Shown: positions 7,972 through 13,823 of the stretch, piece by piece
Numbering within the stretch: position 1 is the stretch's first letter
How the letters are laid out: each line of letters starts with the position of its first letter
NCBI GenBank assembly: GCA_002396485.1
Contig: DGXZ01000078.1
Span: forward strand, 10,937-26,230
Direction of reading: 5' to 3'
Source: Spartobacteria bacterium UBA5019
GTDB taxonomy: Bacteria > Verrucomicrobiota > Verrucomicrobiia > Chthoniobacterales > Terrimicrobiaceae
DNA length: 15,294 nucleotides
Program-made: the position numbers and the translations under genes
The notes under the pieces: generated by a model
Seen by the model: only the letters and a program-made list of their open reading frames with translations
What the model was told of the DNA's origin: nothing
Databases searched by the model: none

Positions 7972-8775
7972 TCAATCGACAGGCTTGGGATTTTTATCCC
8001 GCATCAGCCAAGCGATCCCGATGCAGATTTCGTAGAGGATATACATCGGACCTCCCATGAGGAGGAGGGTGAGAATGTCGGAGGTCGGAGTGATGAGTGC
8101 TGCCAGGATAAAAATGACGACCACAGCAAAGGCACGCGTGCGACTGAGAAGCTCGTGATCGACGATGCCAAGTTTGACCAGTAGGAGAACCACCAGGGGC
8201 AGTTCGAAAGCCAGGCCGAAGGAAATCACGAATTGGGTGGCAAAGGAGTAGTATTCGCGCACGGTCCAGGTCGGCTGCCAGTTCATCGCCTGCGCATCTT
8301 TAAAGAAAAACTCCAGTGTCTGTGGCAGGACGACGAAGTAGCTGAATGCCGCACCGCCGAGGAAGAGCCCAGACCCCAGCGCGGCCGCCGGAAAGATCAT
8401 GGCCTTCTCCTTGGGGGTAAGCGCCGGAAGGATAAACTCCGCCAGAAAAATCACGATCAAGGGAAACGAAAGAATCAAGCCGGCGTAGAAGGAAAGCTCG
8501 AGGGAGATCGTGAAGGAGTCCGCCACGCCGAGGGATTGCAAATTCGCCGCACGCTGGGGGTCCACTGCCACGAGCGGATGCTGCACGATGGCCGCCAACT
8601 CGGTGCGAAAGACAAAGGAGAGGAGCATCCCGGCCACGAGTGCGGCCGCGATTTTGATAATCGTAAAGCGCAAGTCCTCGATGTGGGAGAGGAAGGGCTT
8701 CGATTCATCCCCCCGGTTGCGAAAAGCAAAAAACTTTTCGAGAGTTGTGGATGGTCGTTTAGCGGAGTTGTTCAC
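7972..8775 (-). CDS. tatC: Twin-arginine translocase subunit TatC
   Basis: Inner-membrane receptor for twin-arginine signal peptides, exporting folded proteins. The start is taken as the GTG at 8775 (267 residues), which overlaps the end of argH by 17 bases. An in-frame ATG at 8850 would add 25 residues rich in Pro, Arg and Ala that look like antisense-frame argH sequence. Family marks: KPFLSHIEDLR near the N-terminus (the hLxELR motif of signal recognition), ADSFTISLELSF in the first periplasmic region, FGLAFELPLV with the conserved Glu191, and AALITPTSD before the last spans. Six hydrophobic segments are present. No tatA/B is in the window. Co-transcription with argH is likely from the overlap. 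Confidence 0.94.
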   Translation of the reverse strand: MNNSAKRPSTTLEKFFAFRNRGDESKPFLSHIEDLRFTIIKIAAALVAGMLLSFVFRTELAAIVQHPLVAVDPQRAANLQSLGVADSFTISLELSFYAGLILSFPLIVIFLAEFILPALTPKEKAMIFPAAALGSGLFLGGAAFSYFVVLPQTLEFFFKDAQAMNWQPTWTVREYYSFATQFVISFGLAFELPLVVLLLVKLGIVDHELLSRTRAFAVVVIFILAALITPTSDILTLLLMGGPMYILYEICIGIAWLMRDKNPKPVD

Positions 8776-10126
8776 GCCAGCGGCTGAGTTCTCTTTGGAT
8801 GTTTTCCGGCGAGGGTGCGCCGGTTGTGCCCCGCGCGGCGAGGGCTGCACGCAGGTCGAAAGTGGCCTTCACGATTTCAGGTGTTAGCACGGGTGATGCC
8901 GCCGCGAACTCCGCAGCATCCAGCTTGTGCAATGGCGTTTTGGTTTCCTGCGCCACAGCCACCAGTCCTCCGACAATCTCATGGGCCTGGCGGAACGGCA
9001 CGCCGCCTTCAACCAGTCGGTCGGCCAAGTCGGTGGCAAGGAGCAGGGGATCGCTCGCGGCAGCCAGCGCCCTGTCCTCGCGAAGCGAAGCCGCATCAAA
9101 CATTTCAGGCAAAATCGCCAGCGTCTCAGAAACGGATTTCACCGAATCAAAGACAGCATCCTTGTCCTCCTGCATGTCGCGATTGTAAGTGAGGGGCAAG
9201 CCTTTCATGACCGTGAGGATGCTCATGAGGTTCCCGTAGAGCCGTCCCGTGCGTCCCCTCGCCAACTCCGCGATATCGGGGTTTTTTTTCTGTGGCATCA
9301 GGCTCGAGCCTGTCGTGTGGCGATCACTCAGCTCGATATAACCAAACTCCGCCGAGGCCCATAAAACAACATCCTCACTGAGGCGTGATATGTGCATTCC
9401 GAGAATCGCAAGGCCAGCCAGCACCTCGCAGGCGAAGTCACGGTCCGCGACGGCATCCATGCTGTTCGTCGTGACTTTGGAGAAGCCAAGTTCGCTCGCC
9501 ACAGCCTCGCGGTTCAAAAGGATGGTCGATCCCGCAATCGCTCCCGAGCCGAGCGGACACGCATCCATACGAGTCGATGCATCGGCCAGCCGCGAGGAGT
9601 CGCGATCGAACATCTCAACATAGGCCAGGAGGTGATGGGCAAAAAAGACTGGCTGGGCGCGCTGAAGGTGGGTGTAGCCGGGAATGATCGCGTCCTTGTG
9701 GCGTTCAGCGAGGCCGACGAGTGAGACCTGAAGAGAACGAATGCCGCTGCGCAACTGCTCGCAAGCGTCACGAAGCCAAAGGCGAAAATCGAGCGCCACC
9801 TGGTCGTTCCGGCTGCGGGCAGTGTGGAGTTTCGCTCCAGCCGCACCAATTCGCTTGGTCAGCTCCGCCTCGATGTTCATGTGCACGTCCTCGAGGTCCT
9901 GGCTGAACTCAAACTTCCCCGCCTCAATCTCCGCGCGGATTTCGAGCAGCCCGGCTTCGATTTGGCCGAATTCCTCAGGCGTGAGAATACCGGCTCCGAG
10001 CAGAGCCCGCGCGTGTGCGATGCTGCCTCGGATGTCCTGCCGGTAGAGTTGCCAATCCACATGCACCGACGCGCCGTAGCTCTTCAACAGGTCGGATTGC
10101 TCCTCTTTAAATCGTCCTTTCCACAT
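8759..10126 (-). CDS. argH: Argininosuccinate lyase
   Basis: Cleaves argininosuccinate to arginine and fumarate, the last step of arginine biosynthesis; cytoplasmic homotetramer of the fumarase/aspartase superfamily. 455 residues, nearly identical in length to E. coli ArgH (457). Conserved blocks: HTARSRNDQ (101-109), YTHLQRAQP with His153 as the likely catalytic base, and the superfamily signature GSSLMPQKKNPD (273-284) holding the catalytic serine loop. The N-terminus, MWKGRFKEE, fits the family. The 3' end overlaps the tatC start. No other arg gene is nearby. A plausible promoter lies about 40 bases upstream. Confidence 0.97.
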   Translation of the reverse strand: MWKGRFKEEQSDLLKSYGASVHVDWQLYRQDIRGSIAHARALLGAGILTPEEFGQIEAGLLEIRAEIEAGKFEFSQDLEDVHMNIEAELTKRIGAAGAKLHTARSRNDQVALDFRLWLRDACEQLRSGIRSLQVSLVGLAERHKDAIIPGYTHLQRAQPVFFAHHLLAYVEMFDRDSSRLADASTRMDACPLGSGAIAGSTILLNREAVASELGFSKVTTNSMDAVADRDFACEVLAGLAILGMHISRLSEDVVLWASAEFGYIELSDRHTTGSSLMPQKKNPDIAELARGRTGRLYGNLMSILTVMKGLPLTYNRDMQEDKDAVFDSVKSVSETLAILPEMFDAASLREDRALAAASDPLLLATDLADRLVEGGVPFRQAHEIVGGLVAVAQETKTPLHKLDAAEFAAASPVLTPEIVKATFDLRAALAARGTTGAPSPENIQRELSRWREQLR

Positions 10127-10164
10127 AATTCAAAAACATCGCCAATTGAGTTTTGCCTACATCC

Positions 10165-10193
10165 ATTATCACTGGCGAGCATGAAACTGAAAA
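10165..10193 (-). promoter_or_regulatory. Probable argH promoter
   Basis: On the minus strand TTTTCA (10188-10193) and GATAAT (10165-10170) are separated by 17 bases. The -10 box matches five of six consensus positions and the -35 four of six. It lies about 39 bases upstream of the argH ATG. Confidence 0.42.
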
Positions 10194-10205
10194 GGTGGGA
10201 TTCTC

Positions 10206-10286
10206 TCAGCGTGACGACATTGTAACATATTTCCAGTTTCCGCTGAAGTGAGAGTCGTTTTTAACGGAACTGCACTCTCAAGTGCA
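10206..10286 (+). promoter_or_regulatory. Nested inverted repeats in the leader of the PhoX-like gene
   Basis: Three repeats lie just upstream of the ATG at 10295. TCAGCG (10206-10211) can pair with CGCTGA (10241-10246). TGAGAGT (10249-10255) can pair with ACTCTCA (10274-10280). TGCACT (10271-10276) can pair with AGTGCA (10281-10286) around a four-base loop. The last two share bases and exclude each other. They could be operator sites or alternative RNA hairpins; no regulator can be named. Confidence 0.35.
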
Positions 10287-10294
10287 CTAAAAAC

Positions 10295-11875
10295 ATGAAA
10301 CACAAACTCTCAATAATCGGCCTCGCGATGCTCAGCATCTCAGGCCTGCAAGCTCAATACACGGGGCCATCATCTTCGGCCTCTTCGTATATCACACCCA
10401 CCGCGTCCAACTGGTATGCCACTTCCCTTCTCACCGTGGGAGACAGCATAAGCGGTTACAGAATGGTCGGTATCCCTGACGGTCTCGGTGCCTATGATAA
10501 CAACGATGGCTCGATCACCCTGCTCATGAACCATGAACTTGGAAACACCGTTGGAACAACTCGCGCGCACGGTTCGAAAGGCGCGTTTGTCTCACAGTGG
10601 ACGATCGATAAAAACACCCTCGCGGTCACTGCGGGTCAAGACCTGATCCAAAGTGCCTCGAACATGTATACGTGGAATGGCAGCGCTCATGCAGCCGGAA
10701 CCACAGCGCTCAACCGACTCTGCTCGGCAGACCTTCCTGCCACGAGCGCCTTCTACAACACCGCCACTTCCACCGGCTACAACGGCCGCATTTTCATGAA
10801 TGGAGAGGAATCTGGCGCTGAGGGACGCGCCTTTGGCTTCGTTGCGACTGGAAGTGATGCCGGAAAAGCCTACGAGCTCCCTTATCTCGGTCGCTTCTCA
10901 TGGGAAAACTCGATCGCTAACCCGCATACGGGTGACAAAACCGTGGTGATGGGAAACGACGACTCCACTCCCGGGCAGGTTTACATGTACCAAGGAAACA
11001 AAACCAACACCGGCAGTGCGATCGAGAGGGCAGGCCTCTCGGGAGGCTCGCTCGCAGGCATCAAGGTGACTAATGGCGGGGCGAATTACTCCAATGGCGC
11101 CGTCACACGTGAGACCAGCGGTGCCATCAATGGCACCTTCGAACTGGCCAGCGTCACCGCGAATGTCACGAACACGTCCACAGCTGGGGCCAATTTACAG
11201 ACTGACTCGACAACCGCCGGTATTACTGAGTTCGCTCGCCCAGAAGACGGGGCCTGGCTGGATCGCGATACCTACCTTTTTGTGACAACAGGGGGAACTG
11301 TGACAAATGTTCAAACATCTAAACTCTACCGTCTGGATTTCTCGGACGCCAACAACCTCTCTGCCGGTGGTAACATCACGATGGTCTTGGACCGTGCCGA
11401 CTTGGATGCCATAGATGGCCAAACAAGGCCCAGTGGCATTGCGATGTTCGACAACATGACCATCGGCCTCGATGGCAAAGTCTACATTCAGGAAGATCCA
11501 GGCAACAACGCCTACAACGCCCTCACTTGGCAGGTTGATCTCTCAAACCCAACAGCAGCGGTAAAACTCTTCGAATCCGATACGACCCGCTTTATCAGCG
11601 GAGGTGCGAATTTCTTAACCGCAGACGAGGAGAATTCCGGCATCATTGATGTAACGGACCTCTTCTCAGGTGCCTCTTGGTATACGGGAGGCGCATCAGC
11701 GTTCCTATCCGTTACCCAAGCCCACTACTCGATCACTGGCGAGCTCGTGGAAGGCGGCCAGCTTCAATTGATCACCAACGGAGTTGCCCCGATTCCAGAG
11801 CCCTCCACGTGGGCGCTGATCGGCATTGGAGCGTCCTTCATCCTCTGGCAAGCGCGCCGTAAAAAGAACGCATAA
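10295..11875 (+). CDS. Secreted PhoX-like (DUF839) protein with PEP-CTERM sorting signal
   Basis: 526 residues. A Sec-type signal peptide (1-20, cleavage likely after LQA) has no twin arginine, although classical PhoX phosphatases are Tat substrates. The body resembles the PhoX/DUF839 beta-propeller family: MNHELG (78-83), Cys143 in RLCSADLP, FMNGEES with Glu171-Glu172, GNDDSTPGQVYMY (220-232), FARPEDGAW (313-321) and LDGKVYIQEDPG (392-403). In PhoX such Cys, Glu and Asp residues bind Fe and Ca, so phosphatase activity is plausible but not shown. The tail PIPEPSTWALIGIG (500-512), a hydrophobic span and then ARRKK, is a PEP-CTERM signal, meaning processing by an exosortase and probable export to the cell surface or matrix. 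No exosortase gene is in the window. The gene stands alone and ends in a strong terminator. Confidence 0.85.
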   Translation: MKHKLSIIGLAMLSISGLQAQYTGPSSSASSYITPTASNWYATSLLTVGDSISGYRMVGIPDGLGAYDNNDGSITLLMNHELGNTVGTTRAHGSKGAFVSQWTIDKNTLAVTAGQDLIQSASNMYTWNGSAHAAGTTALNRLCSADLPATSAFYNTATSTGYNGRIFMNGEESGAEGRAFGFVATGSDAGKAYELPYLGRFSWENSIANPHTGDKTVVMGNDDSTPGQVYMYQGNKTNTGSAIERAGLSGGSLAGIKVTNGGANYSNGAVTRETSGAINGTFELASVTANVTNTSTAGANLQTDSTTAGITEFARPEDGAWLDRDTYLFVTTGGTVTNVQTSKLYRLDFSDANNLSAGGNITMVLDRADLDAIDGQTRPSGIAMFDNMTIGLDGKVYIQEDPGNNAYNALTWQVDLSNPTAAVKLFESDTTRFISGGANFLTADEENSGIIDVTDLFSGASWYTGGASAFLSVTQAHYSITGELVEGGQLQLITNGVAPIPEPSTWALIGIGASFILWQARRKKNA

Positions 11876-11903
11876 AAAGCGCTCAAACAAAATAGATACC
11901 AAG

Positions 11904-11937
11904 TAGGCGGGAGTCATCGACTCCCGCCTATTTTTTT
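11904..11937 (+). terminator. Intrinsic terminator of the PhoX-like gene
   Basis: A perfect 12-bp stem, TAGGCGGGAGTC (11904-11915) with GACTCCCGCCTA (11919-11930), has a three-base loop and is followed by seven T. It lies 28 bases after the stop codon. On the minus strand, after fur, the same stem is not followed by a T run, so it acts mainly on the plus strand. Confidence 0.92.
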
Positions 11938-11947
11938 AGAGAGACGC

Positions 11948-12421
11948 TTACAATGCCCGCTTTTTACAGGTGCCCAGCGATTGCAATTCATCGCAGCGGG
12001 CTTCGATTTTCACCATCTTGTTGGTCGGGGAAAAACCCAGCCGGCGGGTGATGCAGTTTTCGAGGAGTTCCATATTTGGGTCTTCAAATTCGATAATTTT
12101 TTTGCAATCCACGCAGACCAGATGGTTGTGCGTGGGATGTTCCAAAAAGTTGGGATCGTAGATTTTTGTGTCGCCACCGAGATCGAGTTCGCGCAGGAGT
12201 CCGCTGGCAACAAGCAAAGGCAGCGTGCGGTAAACAGTCGCCCGCGAGACCGAGCGGTCGATCGCGCGCGCCATCTCCAGAAGCTCCTCGGCGGTGTAGT
12301 GATTGTTCGTGCCGAACGCGGCCTCGATAATAGCCTCCCGCTGCGCAGTCTTGCGCAGTCCTTTTCCAGCGAGAAACTCATGCAGAATCTCCCGCACGCT
12401 CTCGCGTGAGACAGTGGCCAT
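11948..12421 (-). CDS. Fur-family metal- or peroxide-responsive transcriptional regulator
   Basis: 157 residues. An N-terminal winged-helix DNA-binding domain (about 1-88) contains LRKTAQREAIIEAAF and SRATVYRTLPLL, the recognition helix pattern of Fur proteins. A C-terminal dimerisation and metal domain follows, with HPTHNHLVCVDCKKIIEF carrying His95, His98, His100, Cys103 and Cys106. The first CxxC of a structural zinc site is therefore present. The second cysteine pair is unusual: Cys143 and Cys152, eight residues apart rather than two or four. Whether it senses iron (Fur), zinc (Zur) or peroxide (PerR) cannot be decided from sequence. No Fur-box-like palindrome was recognised upstream. It is probably a single-gene transcript, converging with the PhoX-like gene. 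Confidence 0.92.
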   Translation of the reverse strand: MATVSRESVREILHEFLAGKGLRKTAQREAIIEAAFGTNNHYTAEELLEMARAIDRSVSRATVYRTLPLLVASGLLRELDLGGDTKIYDPNFLEHPTHNHLVCVDCKKIIEFEDPNMELLENCITRRLGFSPTNKMVKIEARCDELQSLGTCKKRAL

Positions 12422-12544
12422 TGCGGGATCAAACTACCCCTCGCGCCCCGAGTCAAGGCAGTGGGGATGTGTTTTGAATTACTGTCTCGTCATCCAGGCG
12501 GTTGAATTCACGCTGCGTTTTGCTGCGACTAATGCTTGAGCGAT

Positions 12545-12560
12545 TTGACAAAGCTTGACA
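12545..12560 (+). repeat. Tandem TTGACA boxes upstream of the candidate RNA
   Basis: TTGACA occurs at 12545-12550 and again at 12555-12560, exactly ten bases apart and within AAGC-containing context. Each is a perfect -35 consensus. The best -10-like sequence, GAGAAT (12571-12576), is 20 bases from the first and 10 from the second, so neither makes a standard promoter. They could be a promoter with odd spacing or a one-helical-turn protein-binding repeat. Confidence 0.4.
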
Positions 12561-12574
12561 CCGGACCGCTGAGA

Positions 12575-12716
12575 ATGAAGCTTGTTGTCTGGTAAGCGCA
12601 GGAAAGGTAGAGGTCGCTCTCACGAGTGGCAGCCCTTAAGGGGTGGGATCCTCGGTTCCTGGGACCATTCAATTTCATAAGCCCTCGAGGTAACTCACTT
12701 CGGGGGCTTTTGTTTT
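12575..12716 (+). ncRNA. Candidate structured small RNA of unknown family, ending in its own terminator
   Basis: No reading frame is convincing in 12422-12674, but the plus strand folds into one long rod by eye. Pairings from outside in: ATGAA 12575-12579 with TTCAT 12674-12678; TTG 12582-12584 with CAA 12670-12672; TGGT 12590-12593 with ACCA 12664-12667; CAGGAA 12599-12604 with TTCCTG 12656-12661; GAGG 12610-12613 with CCTC 12650-12653. A three-way junction then carries the hairpins CGCTC-TCAC-GAGTG (12615-12628) and CAgCCC-TTAA-GGGgTG (12630-12645). An intrinsic terminator starts at the next base. G-U pairs in one junction hairpin and in the terminator fit transcription of the plus strand only. 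No known family was recognised; the AGGTC...GCAGCC order recalls SRP RNA, but its GGAA loop and AGCA side are missing. Ends are approximate. Confidence 0.6.
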
Positions 12717-13472
12717 CACTGTGGCGGTATCTTCGGGCCAAAACTTCAAGCCGTAGCCCAACGAGACGGTCTTATGGCGATAGATCGTCTGTTTCAGGTG
12801 CGGAAGATAACCAACTTCGGTTTCACCATAACGATTCACTTTGAGAGCGAAGTGGAATCCCGAAGCCACGGCATCCGCCACCTGTAGTCCTGCCAGTTTC
12901 GAGTGCTCCACAGTTCTGATCCGCTCGGGATCGATCACTGTGGGGTCGATCTGCACCTGGCTGGGGCTTGCCTCGGATTGTTTGAGCAATACACGCATGT
13001 AGGAACGGATGTCCTCATAAGACATATTGCTGCGATTGGAAAAAATGACCTCCGTGAAGCCATCGCCTTCACTGGAACGCCGATGGTCTCGGCCGAGCCA
13101 TGAAACACGCTCCAACAAAAGACGCGTCGCGTAGCGGTAGAGAAGATATTTGTTGTTCTGAAATTTCTCGGGCTCCGAAATGAGCGGCTTGTAAATCAGC
13201 ACACTCACCGTTCGGATGGGTAGATTCCCAACCCGCCGGATGTAAGGCACGCGCTGTTCGTGCTTCAAATCGACAAAGTGCAAAGGCGCCTTCAGATCTT
13301 TCTTTAAAATGGAACGCACTTCTTTCAGGCACGACACCATCTGCAAGTCGCAGCTTCGCCTGATGACAGCGGCGGACAAAACAAACCAGCGGGAACTACC
13401 ACTCCCGTCGGAGTTGAAGATAAAACCCTCATCGCCCGATTCATCGATATAGGCAATGAAGCTCGATTTCAT
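12675..13472 (-). CDS. DUF3800 domain protein (predicted RNase H-like fold)
   Basis: 265 residues. The N-terminal YIDESGDEG (8-16, with Asp10, Glu11 and Asp14) and the C-terminal HSKLAGLQVADAVASGF (190-206, with Asp200) are the two hallmark blocks of DUF3800, with LHFVDLKH (64-71) between them. These acidic residues are thought to form a nuclease-like active site, but biochemical function is not established. Members often lie in phage, mobile or defence regions. The ATG overlaps the stop of the upstream 57-codon ORF as ATGA, implying translational coupling. No Shine-Dalgarno of its own is seen. The last twelve codons overlap the terminator of the convergent candidate RNA. Length and motifs suggest an intact gene. 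Confidence 0.88.
   Translation of the reverse strand: MKSSFIAYIDESGDEGFIFNSDGSGSSRWFVLSAAVIRRSCDLQMVSCLKEVRSILKKDLKAPLHFVDLKHEQRVPYIRRVGNLPIRTVSVLIYKPLISEPEKFQNNKYLLYRYATRLLLERVSWLGRDHRRSSEGDGFTEVIFSNRSNMSYEDIRSYMRVLLKQSEASPSQVQIDPTVIDPERIRTVEHSKLAGLQVADAVASGFHFALKVNRYGETEVGYLPHLKQTIYRHKTVSLGYGLKFWPEDTATVKTKAPEVSYLEGL
12679..12716 (+). terminator. Strong plus-strand intrinsic terminator inside the 3' end of the DUF3800 gene
   Basis: A 13-bp stem pairs 12679-12691 with 12697-12709 around a five-base loop (AACTC) and is followed by TTTTGTTTT. It contains two G-U pairs (T12685-G12703 and G12689-T12699) that would be A-C mismatches in the minus transcript. No T run follows on the minus side. There is no plus-strand protein gene upstream to use it, which implies an RNA gene. 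Confidence 0.85.
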
Positions 13473-13642
13473 GCGGTTGGACTTGAGTCAGGGGCTTGCT
13501 TGCCCAAGACGCGGGCGAGGGTTACTTGGATTTTCTTCGGCTCGAGTTGGATATTTGCTGGGCCATCGGAGGTCGCGAAAAAACGCCATCCGGCACTTTC
13601 AAGCGGTTTGTTGATCTTGATGCGGGCAGCGGCCTCTTTCAT
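13469..13642 (-). pseudogene. 57-codon ORF resembling the N-terminus of type I restriction R subunit/DEAD-type helicase, probable remnant
   Basis: Starts at ATG 13642, supported by AAGGAG ten bases upstream, one of the few good Shine-Dalgarno sequences in the window. The frame continues upstream to 13729, but the extra 29 residues look non-coding. The protein begins MKEAAARIKINKPLESAGWR and continues FFATSDGPANIQLEP. This recalls the opening residues of HsdR-like and related helicase-nuclease proteins (pattern RIKINKLLE.AGWRFF...G.ANI.LE). After about residue 38 the resemblance stops and the ORF ends. The helicase and nuclease domains are absent. Its stop overlaps the DUF3800 start by four bases. 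It may be a deletion remnant, or a small gene in its own right that is translated together with DUF3800. The family link comes from memory of the motif, not from a search. Confidence 0.5.
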
Positions 13643-13648
13643 GCGGAG
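13643..13648 (-). other. Spacer of the Shine-Dalgarno region for the 57-codon ORF
   Basis: The minus-strand AAGGAG (plus-strand CTCCTT, 13653-13658) sits ten bases before ATG 13642 and decides this start against the longer frame beginning at 13729. The interval given here is the near half of that spacer. Confidence 0.5.
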
Positions 13649-13781
13649 CAGTCTCCTTAAAAAATGGAATGGTATAATGATGTCCAACTCTAACGGATCA
13701 CGCAGCCCTGGTCGAGAGCGCGTTGGCACTTAGGAGTGACAGACAGCAGTCCTGATAAATCAATACATTCAGCGCAAAAGA

Positions 13782-13804
13782 CCCCGCTTGATTGCGCGGC
13801 GGGG
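13782..13804 (+). other. GC-rich hairpin in the nadA leader
   Basis: CCCCGC (13782-13787) and GCGGGG (13799-13804) form a perfect 6-bp stem with an 11-base loop, 19 bases before the preferred nadA ATG. No T run follows. It may affect translation start; I cannot match it to a known riboswitch. Confidence 0.3.
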
Positions 13805-13823
13805 ATCGCGCATCGTCACGCCC

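Noticed and set aside
7130..8035. Plus-strand reading frame (301 codons) running across the tRNA
   Set aside because: It passes through tRNA-Leu and is antisense to glgX and tatC; no protein would be expected there.
12600..12645. SRP (4.5S) RNA identity for the candidate small RNA
   Set aside because: AGGTC and GCAGCC occur in the right order, but the GGAA tetraloop and the A before GCAG in the symmetric loop are missing, and the best fold has a three-way junction instead of a single hairpin tip. A covariance-model scan would settle it.
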